Shown here: piece after piece, positions 45,604 to 54,985 of the stretch
How positions within the stretch are numbered: position 1 is the stretch's first letter
How the letters are laid out: each line of letters opens with the position of its first letter
Assembly: GCF_014077005.1 (NCBI RefSeq)
Contig: NZ_JACGVC010000053.1
Location: 372,001-436,000, forward strand
Reading direction: 5' to 3'
DNA: 64,000 bases
Source of the DNA: Colwellia sp. MB3u-45
Lineage (GTDB): Bacteria > Pseudomonadota > Gammaproteobacteria > Enterobacterales > Alteromonadaceae
Made by a program: the position numbers and the translations under genes
The notes under the pieces: model-generated
The model's input: only the letters and a program-made list of their open reading frames with translations
What the model was told of the DNA's origin: nothing
The model's database searches: none

Positions 45604-45980
45604 TAAGCGCTAATCATCACAAACATTAAAAAATGCATGTGGGTCAAGGTAATACTAAGTAATCGCTGATCTCTTTCAGCGCGCTGTGGTTACACTTTGG
45701 CGCTTATGGGATCTTAGCTCGTTACCGCTGATTTATCCCGACTTGCTCTTATTTCCTAGCTTAACGCTGAAACTGCAGCTTGCAGTGGAACGGATATATA
45801 TAGGTTAAGATAAAATGCTCTGCTGGCATGATTAATCTTTGCTAATTAATCTTAAAGCCATACACTATTAATGGTATAACTAATTTTTGCTAAGTTGTTG
45901 CACCATACAGCTTGGCGTCACTGGGTTATATAGGTATATAAAAATATTATCTATTTGATTTATTAGGATATTACCCAAGC
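45604..45980. other. Intergenic region, no gene seen
   Basis: About 375 bp ahead of the large sensor-like gene. I saw no RNA gene, terminator with T run or recognisable frame. The promoter of the downstream three-gene unit should be here. Confidence 0.45.
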
Positions 45981-48900
45981 ATGGATTCAACACTGCCGCT
46001 ATATCGTCAGCTTAGCCGCCAATTTTTTTTATTGGCCTTGAGCTTTTCCTTACTTTTTTTGCTGGGGTTTTGGTTGTACTTTCAATCGGAACAAGATTTA
46101 GCGCTAGTTAAAGATCAACAATTGCCTGCCCTTGAACAACACCATCAACGACAATTGTTATTAATTAAAAATAATCGCTTACTCAATGATCTGCTTGATA
46201 GTAGGTCGGCGCTAAAATTTGATGAAAGTTATCAAACACTGAATGAAAACTTAAAAAATATTTCTGCGTTAAGTCAAAATAATAAGCGGTTATTAGCGCA
46301 GTTAACTCAGCGTTTAAAAATGCAGGCAGAAAATGTCACACGCTTAACTGAAAGTGCTCGACGAAACCTTCAACTTAAAGACAGTGTCATTATTCAATTG
46401 ATCCTAGTCACTGATAGTTTATCTCATTTAATCGCTGAGCAAACAAGTCAGCAAAAGGATTTATATCGTCAAATCAGCCAAGACAACTTAACCAAAAGGG
46501 TAATTACCCTACGGGCGAAGGCATTAAGTAACTTAGTGAATAGCTTAAATATTAATCGTGAGTTGCATCAAGGTATCATTGATACTTTAGTGATGTTTAA
46601 CCAACTTGATTTACAGTATGATTTAGTCGAATTTAATTATATTCAGCAAGAGATTCAACTCGATATAATGCGTTGGCTGGCAAATGCCAGTAATGTGATG
46701 AATGAAAATTCAAATGAAACAGGCTTAGTTGAACAAATATCAGTGCTTAATCGCTTGCTGTTTAGTGAGCAAAACACTTTTGCAAAATGGCATGGTCAAT
46801 TACGCAGGGCCGTTGACTTGCAGGCTGAATTAGCAAAACAGAAAGCTGAGTTAATCCCCTTACTTGATCACACACTTGTCGTGCAACCCCTTAAACCATC
46901 GCTTATCAAACAACAGTTTTTCGCATCGATGGTCAAGGCTAATATTGACGTGCAGCCTAAGCATTACACTTGGCTTATTACCGGTGTTTTTCTTTTACTT
47001 AGCCTAATTTTTATCAGTTTTCTTTTCAGTTTACGCAGAAAAATAAAATGCTTTGGTAAACAAAGTGCCGCTGTCGTTGAAGAGTTTGTGACTACAGGTC
47101 ATGTGGTAGCAAAAATACCTGGGCTTGAAGTCACAACAATGCTTAATGCTATTAAGCAACTGTCTCAACCTTTACATCGTGAAGCCGACTTTGAACAACA
47201 GCATCAAGAATACCAAAGGCAAATAGTATTCATGTCTCGTCATAGCGGGGTTGTTTTTTGGCAAATGCCTTTGCGGTCAGAAAAACAGCAACAACAATTG
47301 TCAGCTTTACTCGGTGTTGACGTTAACAATCAACATTGGCGTCAGTGCTTTAGTCGGGCCGATGTTCGGGCTATTTTGTCTCTTGCGCGACACGCCAAAA
47401 AGCATCAGGGTGTTGAAAAAATTTCGTTAATTAGCAATCAAGAACAAGCCCTGGCTTTAACGCTTGAATATGTTGCTGGCCTTTGGTGTGGCAGTTTATC
47501 TAATGCAGAAGAATATCAAGTACTTAAAGATAGTAATGCACAGTTACAACAACAACTTAAACAGCAAAATCAAGCAGATAAGCTCGCTATTATTACCCGT
47601 AGCGACAAAGCGTTAGGCCTAGTGAATAGCCTAATGTTACAAAGACAGTTAGTGTCGATTACTCAGGGTGACGAACAATTTGCCTACCAGCAATTACGGC
47701 AATTAGCGCGCTGGAATGAACAACAAAAAACTTGTGCCCAATTACGTTTAAACGATTTTGTCTTGACCTTATCTAGGGTAACACTGGCTAATGAAATGCA
47801 TACAGTTTTAGCTAATGTTAGTTTGGCTGCAGGGCAAAGTAACAACTGCATTTATTTGCACATGGCAGAGAATTTAGCCTCTTCGGTGACACTTGAAAGT
47901 GAATTGTTTCAGGCCATGATAGCGACAATATGTCATAAGATACTAAAGGAGCAGCGGGGTGCGGAGCTTAATATCGCTTTGCAAGTTATCGACGTAAATA
48001 GCGGCCAACAAACTGTACAGATAAGCTTTTTGCTTAACAAGCCATCTGATGCACAGATGCTATCTCAGGTGATTAACGAGTTAGCGTTCGATGATGAAAT
48101 AACGGCTGACTTTGCTCATGCTACTGAGCATTATTTACGAGATTTGCAGTTAGTTTTTAATGTCAGTAATAAAGCTAGTCAACTGTTAGAATCGGCTGGA
48201 AAATTTTCTTTTGAATTTTCGTTAACCATTGCCGAGGAGCTGAATAAAACTAGCGAACACCAACCAGTAAACTTAGCTAAGTGCGCACTTTTAGTTATTG
48301 CCACTGACAAAGTTAGCCGTGAAAGAATTTGTCATCAACTCGGCCACAGCAAAGCCATAGTGGAAACAATGCAAGATTTGTCGCTATTTCGTCGCCAAAT
48401 GAGTATAAAGCACCTAATGAAGTATCGCTTGGATGTGATTATTTTATCGCCTGAAGTCTACTGTTCAGATTATGATTTGATCACCCAACACTTGTCGAGT
48501 TTGCCGGCTAAAATACAACCTAAAATATTAGTTATTCAGCCACTTAACTGTACTAGATTACAAAGAGCAGGATTGTTTTCAGCCAGTAATTTACCTTGGT
48601 TTGCCGGTGAGTTAATCACCAATATTATCGCGTTGTTAAGTAATAACAACCAGATTAACTTATTAGTTGAGCCAGAGATTTTCTCACCTTATCGTTTTAT
48701 ACCTAGCCAAGTTGAAGTTTTACTGGGTGTGATCATGACCAGTAAACATCAAGTTTTGCTGAGAATATTGCATTGGCTTGGTTTACAGGTGACTGTGGTT
48801 TCTCAACAAGACCAGCTCGAACACTTATGGCAGTCAGGGCGTTACTTAGTAGCTATTGGTGAGTTTTCCAGTTTTAACCATACTGTTAACAGTACTGTTA

Positions 48901-49613
48901 ATAATACATTAACGCCTGTTCGTGGCCTGTTTGCTTTGAGCAATAATAAAGATAAGTTAGACGATTTTTTCGACAAATGTAACTTACCAACGTCTTGGCA
49001 TAGTGGCTATTTAGCCCCGACATTAGATATTCAACAATTAATTCAGCAATTATCTCCTTGGTTAAAGTCAGCTGCAGGCACAGGTGATAATCAAGCCATA
49101 TTAGCCTCACCGGCAGATAAGCAAGATAATAAGTACAGTGTCATGCCAAATACTGTGCCTGACAAGAGCGATGTGACTGTTGAGCAAGTATTGAATATGG
49201 CTGATATTGAGCAGTCGTTAGACTTCTCTTTTGGCTTTGAGCAAATAAATAAACCAACAGCAGAGGCTTTGGATTTAACCCAATACGCAGAAAATCAAGG
49301 CTCTGCTGAGTTAGCCGCTTTTATGTTAGATGAATATTTAGCAGACATTAGCACCAATCTCCAAGCGTTAAGTTCGGCACTAGCGGCGCAAGACTACCGC
49401 CTCGCTTTAGCGCTTTTACAGTCGTTAACTACCTTAGCGAATGTTATTGCCGCCAAACCTTTATTGGCGCAATGTCGACAGTTAAGTCAGTTGCTTAGCC
49501 CAAAAGCGTTAAATGGCGCTTTTTCAGTAGCAGAAAAAGAGCCATTGCAACGTCAGCTAAATCACCTCAAACTATGTCTATTACAGCTAACTGAATTTGC
49601 AGAAGCGATATGA
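45981..49613 (+). CDS. Degenerate hybrid sensor kinase-like membrane protein
   Basis: A 1210-aa protein with the layout of a TorS/BarA-type hybrid kinase but without its chemistry. Helix 1 is about residues 13-33, a long helical periplasmic domain (35-325) is followed by helix 2 (331-353), then a PAS-like part and a coiled coil (LQQQLKQQNQ). A HATPase-like domain follows (about 600-760), in which the N-box reads ATICHKIL and no DxGxG is seen. Two receiver-like folds come next (CALLVIATDKVSRERICHQLG and VLLRILHWLGLQVTVVSQQ) with no acceptor Asp. A C-terminal Hpt-like helix has Gln1147 (ALLQSLTTLA) where His is needed. It overlaps the next gene by 4 bp (ATGA). Signalling by contact rather than phosphotransfer is inferred. 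Confidence 0.7.
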   Translation: MDSTLPLYRQLSRQFFLLALSFSLLFLLGFWLYFQSEQDLALVKDQQLPALEQHHQRQLLLIKNNRLLNDLLDSRSALKFDESYQTLNENLKNISALSQNNKRLLAQLTQRLKMQAENVTRLTESARRNLQLKDSVIIQLILVTDSLSHLIAEQTSQQKDLYRQISQDNLTKRVITLRAKALSNLVNSLNINRELHQGIIDTLVMFNQLDLQYDLVEFNYIQQEIQLDIMRWLANASNVMNENSNETGLVEQISVLNRLLFSEQNTFAKWHGQLRRAVDLQAELAKQKAELIPLLDHTLVVQPLKPSLIKQQFFASMVKANIDVQPKHYTWLITGVFLLLSLIFISFLFSLRRKIKCFGKQSAAVVEEFVTTGHVVAKIPGLEVTTMLNAIKQLSQPLHREADFEQQHQEYQRQIVFMSRHSGVVFWQMPLRSEKQQQQLSALLGVDVNNQHWRQCFSRADVRAILSLARHAKKHQGVEKISLISNQEQALALTLEYVAGLWCGSLSNAEEYQVLKDSNAQLQQQLKQQNQADKLAIITRSDKALGLVNSLMLQRQLVSITQGDEQFAYQQLRQLARWNEQQKTCAQLRLNDFVLTLSRVTLANEMHTVLANVSLAAGQSNNCIYLHMAENLASSVTLESELFQAMIATICHKILKEQRGAELNIALQVIDVNSGQQTVQISFLLNKPSDAQMLSQVINELAFDDEITADFAHATEHYLRDLQLVFNVSNKASQLLESAGKFSFEFSLTIAEELNKTSEHQPVNLAKCALLVIATDKVSRERICHQLGHSKAIVETMQDLSLFRRQMSIKHLMKYRLDVIILSPEVYCSDYDLITQHLSSLPAKIQPKILVIQPLNCTRLQRAGLFSASNLPWFAGELITNIIALLSNNNQINLLVEPEIFSPYRFIPSQVEVLLGVIMTSKHQVLLRILHWLGLQVTVVSQQDQLEHLWQSGRYLVAIGEFSSFNHTVNSTVNNTLTPVRGLFALSNNKDKLDDFFDKCNLPTSWHSGYLAPTLDIQQLIQQLSPWLKSAAGTGDNQAILASPADKQDNKYSVMPNTVPDKSDVTVEQVLNMADIEQSLDFSFGFEQINKPTAEALDLTQYAENQGSAELAAFMLDEYLADISTNLQALSSALAAQDYRLALALLQSLTTLANVIAAKPLLAQCRQLSQLLSPKALNGAFSVAEKEPLQRQLNHLKLCLLQLTEFAEAI

Positions 49614-49816
49614 GTGTTCAATACTACCAGTCAAAAGACAAAGTTAAAGATGTTGCTAGCCCTTGTGTAAGTCATTGTGGCCTCAACGAGGACGATGTTT
49701 GTTTAGGCTGCTTTCGCAATATTGATGAAATTATGACATGGCGCCAGCTTGATGTAGCAGCAAAAAAAGCGATACTTAACCAGTGCCGACAACGTCAACA
49801 ACAATATGGAAAGTAG
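49610..49816 (+). CDS. DUF1289 small cysteine-rich protein
   Basis: A 68-aa protein. CVSHCGLNEDDVCLGCFRNIDEIMTW carries the four-cysteine pattern C-x3-C-x7-C-x2-C of DUF1289 proteins, which may bind zinc or an iron-sulfur centre, followed by the conserved W-R-x-L near the end of the domain. The ATG overlaps the stop of the kinase-like gene, so it should be made in step with it. DUF1289 proteins have no agreed function. Confidence 0.9.
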   Translation: MSVQYYQSKDKVKDVASPCVSHCGLNEDDVCLGCFRNIDEIMTWRQLDVAAKKAILNQCRQRQQQYGK

Positions 49817-49847
49817 CAGGCTAAAACAATAGCCAGTAAGGTAAATC

Positions 49848-51488
49848 ATGCAAGATGTTGAAAAAAATACCTTAGCGCAACTTGATCAACTTAATGTTTT
49901 AGTTATCGACGATAACCTACTAGTACACAGTGTGTTAAAAGCAAGCCTATTTGCGCTTGGTATAAAGGAAGTGCGCTGTGTGCAAAATGCCTATTATGGT
50001 CTTAGGTTGTGCGATGAAATGCATTTTCATATTGTTATTTGCGCCTTTAACATTCAAAGCGACAAAGACGGCTTTCACTTATTAGAAGAATTGAAATTTA
50101 AAGGCCATGTGACTAAAACTACGGTATTAATATTCCTCAGTACAGAAACCAATGAAGCCTTGGTTAACTCTATCATCGAGTTGCAACCCGATGACTTTTG
50201 GACAAAACCGTTAGCGATAAAAAAAGTCAGAACCCGCTTCATCGCGATATTAAAGGTCAAGCAAGTGCTTTTTAATATCAACAATGCGATAGACAAAAAA
50301 GCCTACGCCAAAGCACTTTATTTTGCCGATCGACACCTGCAAAATGAAAAGTTAGCCCATTATCATCCTAATATTAACCGCATTAAAGGTGAGTCATATC
50401 TTTCCTTGCTTGAGTTTGAAACAGCAGAAGCTTTTTATCGGAGATTATTTAAAACCTATAAATACTCCTGGGTATATTTAGGCTATGCCAAAGCCTTGTT
50501 AAAGCAAGGTCGCTTGGGTGAAATTAGCGATATGGTAAACAGCTTGATTGATAAGCCAGACACACGTTTTGGTGCTCACGATATGATGGCGCAGTATTTC
50601 ATCGAACAAGAACAATATCAGCAGGCCTATGAAGAAATTAAAAAAGCCATGGCACTGGCACCGAGAAATATTGAACGTAATAGAAAGTCGTGGGATTTAG
50701 CCCGCTTAACTCATGATTATAAAGGACAATATGTAGCGACGCGCAACATAGCACAACAAGCGAAAAACTCTATTCATGACTCCCCCGCACTTTTACTGAA
50801 TGTGATCAGAGCGGGTATTGATTTTGCTTGTGCAACTCCAGATGACAGTGCCAATGAAATATTGCGGCAAACTGATCGTTATATCAGACAATTTGAGCAT
50901 GACTGCCTAGATTTAAGCCTTTTTAAACAACCATTATTAGTGGTTAAAGCTAGGTTACACAATGTCCGTAATGAACAAGCTAAAGCGATAAAATTAGTTG
51001 AAAATCATATGTCGCTTATACCCAGCACAGTAGTAGAGGATAATTTAGATCGGGTGAAAGTATTGCATGAGTTAGGTATGCGTGAAGAGGCGATAAAATT
51101 GCTTGCAGCCATCAATCATCAAATTGCCGGTAATTCGTTGAATAGCCAAGTGGTTAGGCATTACATAGCGCAAGAAAGCCAACAGCGTGAAGAGATACAC
51201 TTTACTGCCAAAGAACTTAACCGCATGGCGGTTGAGCATTTTCAGAAGCATCGATTACTACCGGCGTTAAAGGCCATTCAACAAGCATTACAACTGAGTC
51301 CAAATAATGTCAAATTACTGTTTAGCCAATTAAAAATATTGATAAAAATTAAGCAAGAAGATCAGGACACACCTGAGCATCAGGTGACAGTCGAGGGTAT
51401 TCTTGCTGTGCTTTCAACGCTAAATTTTGAAGGTAAAGGCCTGGCAACGCTGAACGAATTAACGCTGAAATGGCAAAAATTAAACTAG
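49848..51488 (+). CDS. Receiver domain-TPR protein with Ala at the phospho-acceptor position
   Basis: A 546-aa cytoplasmic protein. The N-terminal 130 residues are a CheY-like receiver: acidic pair Asp21-Asp22 in LVIDDNLLVHS, Ser98/Thr99 in IFLSTET and Lys120 in FWTKPL. The phospho-acceptor aspartate is replaced: HIVICAFNIQ puts Ala66 exactly 45 residues after Asp21, as Asp57 relates to Asp12 in CheY (codon GCC at 50043-50045). The rest is a long helical TPR-type repeat region (e.g. SWVYLGYAKALLKQGRLGEISDMV, YEEIKKAMALAPRN), with no DNA-binding or enzyme domain. It is 31 bp after the DUF1289 gene, so it likely forms an operon with the degenerate kinase. It probably acts as a protein-interaction adaptor. 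Confidence 0.85.
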   Translation: MQDVEKNTLAQLDQLNVLVIDDNLLVHSVLKASLFALGIKEVRCVQNAYYGLRLCDEMHFHIVICAFNIQSDKDGFHLLEELKFKGHVTKTTVLIFLSTETNEALVNSIIELQPDDFWTKPLAIKKVRTRFIAILKVKQVLFNINNAIDKKAYAKALYFADRHLQNEKLAHYHPNINRIKGESYLSLLEFETAEAFYRRLFKTYKYSWVYLGYAKALLKQGRLGEISDMVNSLIDKPDTRFGAHDMMAQYFIEQEQYQQAYEEIKKAMALAPRNIERNRKSWDLARLTHDYKGQYVATRNIAQQAKNSIHDSPALLLNVIRAGIDFACATPDDSANEILRQTDRYIRQFEHDCLDLSLFKQPLLVVKARLHNVRNEQAKAIKLVENHMSLIPSTVVEDNLDRVKVLHELGMREEAIKLLAAINHQIAGNSLNSQVVRHYIAQESQQREEIHFTAKELNRMAVEHFQKHRLLPALKAIQQALQLSPNNVKLLFSQLKILIKIKQEDQDTPEHQVTVEGILAVLSTLNFEGKGLATLNELTLKWQKLN

Positions 51489-51608
51489 TGGCAAACGCCA
51501 TGATTTTTACCAAGCTCATTAATTTCCTGATCATTTCACCTGGGTAAAACAATTCACTACTGCGTTATTAAAATAACTGCCATGGTTTTGTTGGTTTTTT
51601 CCACAAAT

Positions 51609-51645
51609 AAATCAGACCCGCTAATTAATGAAACGGGTCTGATTT
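51609..51645 (+). terminator. Bidirectional hairpin terminator between convergent genes
   Basis: Perfect 12-bp inverted repeat AAATCAGACCCG (51609-51620) and CGGGTCTGATTT (51634-51645), loop 13 nt. It lies between the receiver-TPR gene and the end of queG and has A/T-rich flanks on both sides, so it can end transcripts from both directions. Confidence 0.75.
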
Positions 51646-51658
51646 AATGCATTAGGTG

Positions 51659-52804
51659 CTAAGCATCGCGAGGCATACCTTTTTCAACCGAACGAATTAA
51701 TCGTGCGGTTAAACGTAAATTTTGATCTTTAGTTAAAGCTTGTTGTTTAAGTTTTTGTTGTGCTATTGCCCACTCAATATGTTCAGCAACCATAGGGGCT
51801 GAGTTTGCTATTTTTTCAGTTAACGCCTCAATATTAGCTATTGAGAAATCGGCATTACCCAGGGCAACGGCGATATTTCGCTGCCAACACTGAAAGCCAA
51901 TACGACGAATAGGCGAGCCTTCAGTTTTACGTAAAAATCTTGCTTCGTCCCACGAAAACAAAGTTAATAAAGTGATATTGTCTAAGTTTTGTCGAGGTTT
52001 AAAATCATCTTCACTGCCAAGCTTGGCAAACTTGTTCCACGGGCAAATTAATTGGCAGTCATCGCAACCATAGACTCTATTGCCAATTAAAGGCCTAAAT
52101 TCTACCGGTATGGCGTCACGTAATTCTATCGTCAGATAGGATATACAGCGTCTTGCATCGACCACATAAGGTTCAACTATGGCTTGAGTTGGGCATATTT
52201 TGATACAGGACACACAAGTACCACAGTGATTTTCTACCTTAGTATCATGAATTAAGGGTATATCAACCAAGAGCTCGCCGATAAAAAACCAAGAGCCCGC
52301 TTGCTTGTTAATCAGTAATGAATGTTTACCCACCCAACCTAAACCTGCTTTTTCGGCCAGAGGTCTTTCAAGTATTGGCGCAGAATCAACAAAAGGGCGA
52401 TAATTAAGATTGTTACAATGGGTTTTAATTATCTCACCTAATTGTTTTAGGCGTTTGCGCATTAGTTTGTGATAATCGCGACCCAAGGCATATCGGCTGA
52501 TATAAGCATGATCGCGATTTTTTAAAATGCGAGCAAATTTCGCATCGGTAGGCAAATAATCCATGCGCACGCTGATAACATTCAGGGTGCCGGCAACCAA
52601 TTCCTTTGCTCTGGCCCGCATTAAGCCATGGCGGGCCATATAATCCATAGTGCCGTGATAGTTATTTTCTAGCCAACGGGTTAAAGCGTCCTCGTGTTCA
52701 GATAAGTCGACATCGCTAATACCCACTTGTGAAAAGCCAAGTTCTTGGCCCCAAAGCTTGATTTTTTCTGTTAAATCTTGATAGTTAAGAGCAGGTGTAG
52801 TCAT
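51659..52804 (-). CDS. queG: Epoxyqueuosine reductase
   Basis: A 381-aa cobalamin and iron-sulfur enzyme for the last step of queuosine synthesis in tRNA. ATG 52804 is chosen (MTTPALNYQ); the frame upstream of it runs into the divergent nnr start region and has no conserved sequence. The N-terminal cobalamin-binding part includes GTMDYMARHGLMRA and SRYALGRDYHKLMRKRL. Two 4Fe-4S clusters come from CGTCVSCIKICPTQAI and YGCDDCQLICPWNKFA. The C-terminal HEAT-like helices (SPIRRIGFQCWQRNIAVALGN) hold the tRNA. It is divergent from nnr, with 38 bp between starts. Confidence 0.96.
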   Translation of the reverse strand: MTTPALNYQDLTEKIKLWGQELGFSQVGISDVDLSEHEDALTRWLENNYHGTMDYMARHGLMRARAKELVAGTLNVISVRMDYLPTDAKFARILKNRDHAYISRYALGRDYHKLMRKRLKQLGEIIKTHCNNLNYRPFVDSAPILERPLAEKAGLGWVGKHSLLINKQAGSWFFIGELLVDIPLIHDTKVENHCGTCVSCIKICPTQAIVEPYVVDARRCISYLTIELRDAIPVEFRPLIGNRVYGCDDCQLICPWNKFAKLGSEDDFKPRQNLDNITLLTLFSWDEARFLRKTEGSPIRRIGFQCWQRNIAVALGNADFSIANIEALTEKIANSAPMVAEHIEWAIAQQKLKQQALTKDQNLRLTARLIRSVEKGMPRDA

Positions 52805-52842
52805 GGCAGCCGAATGTTCAAACGATAAAGGTGGTATTAAAA

Positions 52843-54369
52843 GTGTCGAATAGTTTAACACATCATGCTTATAAGGTTAATCAACTACAACGCTATGAGG
52901 CTGACGCCGCACAAGCAGTCGGTATCAATTTATTTCAACTAATGGAACGAGCAGGCCGTGCGGTGTTCAGTCAAATACAGCAGCATTTTCCCGCCGCGAC
53001 TAAGCTCCTCATTGTTTGCGGTAAAGGCAACAATGGTGGCGATGGTTATATTGTTGCCAGATTAGCCCATCAAGCCGGTCTAGCTGTCACTGTGCTGGTT
53101 AATGCTGAGCGCGAATCTATTACGGGCGATGCACAACAAGCGCTAACCTTACTTACCGTGCTGCCAGTAAAAATTGATTTTTGCCCGCAAAGTGAGGCAA
53201 TGGAAACCCTTGTAGCTGGGTTTCAAGCAGGTGTTATTGTTGACTGCTTATTTGGTATTGGTTTTAGCGGGGTATTATCTTCAGCCCTTGTCGACTTGAT
53301 TACCCAGATAAATAACCAGCCATGCCCACGGGTGTCGGTTGACGTGCCGTCAGGACTTAATGCTGACTCAGGGACAGTATCAAGTGTTGCGGTCAAAGCC
53401 GATTTAACGGTGACATTAATAGCCTATAAGCAAGGTTTATTGACGGGGCAAGCCGCAAACTATGTCGGTAATCTTCAGCTTGAAAGGCTAGGCGTAAATC
53501 GGGCGTTAGCGGCGTTAACCTCAGCAGCATGTTTTCGCCAAAGTGAGAAAAACTTACCGGCTATTCTACCCAGAGCCCCTTGCAGCCATAAAGGTAATAT
53601 TGGCATGTTGCTAGCGGTTGGCGGTTTTCACGCCTTTACCGGCGCTATTTGTTTGGCTGCAGAGGCCGCTTTGCGAACGGGTGCTGCACTAGTTGGTGTT
53701 TGTTGTCACGAAAAGTCACGTAACACTTTACTGACCAGACAAGCAGAGCTGATGGTAGTGGCAAATTCAGCCGAAAGCTTAAAGCGTTCAGCGCTACTAA
53801 AAAAAATAAAAGTCATCATACTTGGCCCTGGCTTAGGGCAAGAGCTTTGGTCAAAAGCGTTATTTAATTTGGTGATTAAGCGGCCTGAGCCAAAAGTAGT
53901 TGATGCTGATGCCTTAAGGTTACTTGGCAAAAGTGCATTAAAAAATGCTCAATGGGTATTAACACCTCATTCAGGTGAAGCTGCGGCTTTACTATCATGC
54001 TCGATTGCTGAGATTGAAGCGGACCGATTTTCAGCGGTAAAAAAAATAGCGCAACAATATGGCGGCGTATGTGTGTTAAAAGGTGCCGGTACACTGGTAT
54101 CTAATGGCGATATTGTTTGGGTTAATAGTACGGGTAATGCAGGCATGGCCAGTGGTGGTATGGGTGATGTGCTCAGCGGTATTATTGGCGCACTAATCTT
54201 ACAAAGTGAGGATTTATTTGTCGCTGCCCGCTTAGGTGTCTATATTCACGGTCGTGCAGCTGATATTATTGCCCAAAAGCACGGTCAAATAGGGTTACTT
54301 GCGAGTGATCTATACCCCGAAATTCAGCGGCTAATTAATGGTAATTACGCTGCAGATAAGATACTTTAG
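52843..54369 (+). CDS. nnr: Bifunctional NAD(P)H-hydrate epimerase / ADP-dependent NAD(P)H-hydrate dehydratase
   Basis: A 508-aa repair enzyme that restores NADH and NADPH damaged by hydration. GTG 52843 is chosen because AAAGGTGG (52827-52834) lies 8 nt before it; the frame also opens at GTG 52831, which is inside that SD. The N-terminal epimerase (YjeF_N) has LLIVCGKGNNGGDGYIVARL and VDCLFGIGFSGVL. The C-terminal ribokinase-like dehydratase has KGNIGMLLAVGG, VIILGPGLGQ, VVDADALRLL, WVLTPHSGEAAALL and NAGMASGGMGDVLSGIIGAL, the ADP/metal site. Both active parts are complete. It starts the conserved nnr-tsaE-amiB-mutL-miaA-hfq run. Confidence 0.95.
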   Translation: MSNSLTHHAYKVNQLQRYEADAAQAVGINLFQLMERAGRAVFSQIQQHFPAATKLLIVCGKGNNGGDGYIVARLAHQAGLAVTVLVNAERESITGDAQQALTLLTVLPVKIDFCPQSEAMETLVAGFQAGVIVDCLFGIGFSGVLSSALVDLITQINNQPCPRVSVDVPSGLNADSGTVSSVAVKADLTVTLIAYKQGLLTGQAANYVGNLQLERLGVNRALAALTSAACFRQSEKNLPAILPRAPCSHKGNIGMLLAVGGFHAFTGAICLAAEAALRTGAALVGVCCHEKSRNTLLTRQAELMVVANSAESLKRSALLKKIKVIILGPGLGQELWSKALFNLVIKRPEPKVVDADALRLLGKSALKNAQWVLTPHSGEAAALLSCSIAEIEADRFSAVKKIAQQYGGVCVLKGAGTLVSNGDIVWVNSTGNAGMASGGMGDVLSGIIGALILQSEDLFVAARLGVYIHGRAADIIAQKHGQIGLLASDLYPEIQRLINGNYAADKIL

Positions 54370-54385
54370 AAGTAATAACAATACG

Positions 54386-54871
54386 ATGAATAATTTTGTG
54401 ACAAAAAAAAACTTTATATTAGCCGATGAATTGGCAACAATCACTTTGGGTAAACAATTAGCTGATATTGTAAAAACAGAGTTGAAACAAGGGATTATTG
54501 TTTACCTAAATGGTGATCTTGGTGCCGGAAAAACTACCTTAACACGAGGTTTTGTGCAAGGAATGGGGCATGTCGGTAATGTTAAAAGCCCAACCTATAC
54601 CTTAGTTGAACCCTATGACTTAGCAGACTGGCAAGTGTATCATTTTGACTTATACCGGCTAGCTGACCCTGAAGAATTAGAGTATATGGGCATTCGAGAT
54701 TACTTTAATAGCCAGTGTTGTAGCTTTATAGAGTGGCCTGAAAAAGGTCAGGGCATGTTACCAGAGCCAGATATGATTATAGACTTGGCTTATCATGATG
54801 AGCAGCGTCAGGTTTCACTCTTGGCTAAAACAGTTTTAGGTAAACGCTTACTGTCAATTTTAGCGCGATAG
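54386..54871 (+). CDS. tsaE: tRNA threonylcarbamoyladenosine biosynthesis ATPase TsaE
   Basis: A 161-aa ATPase that works with TsaB and TsaD to make t6A37 in tRNA. The P-loop VYLNGDLGAGKTTLTRGFVQGMG, SPTYTLVEPYDL (switch-like), FDLYRLADPEELEYMGIRDYF and FIEWPEKGQGML are typical. ATG 54386 is chosen as homologues start just before this point; the frame runs upstream over the end of nnr. It lies 16 bp after nnr, in the same transcript. Confidence 0.95.
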   Translation: MNNFVTKKNFILADELATITLGKQLADIVKTELKQGIIVYLNGDLGAGKTTLTRGFVQGMGHVGNVKSPTYTLVEPYDLADWQVYHFDLYRLADPEELEYMGIRDYFNSQCCSFIEWPEKGQGMLPEPDMIIDLAYHDEQRQVSLLAKTVLGKRLLSILAR

Positions 54872-54985
54872 CGCGCTTTATTGCTCACAGATAGTTTCAG
54901 CGCAGTTCAAGTTTCAGCGCAGTTCAATAAGAAAAGTAACAGCTAAAAAAGGCTGTTGAAAGGCCCTTAAAAGGTAAGTGATTCA

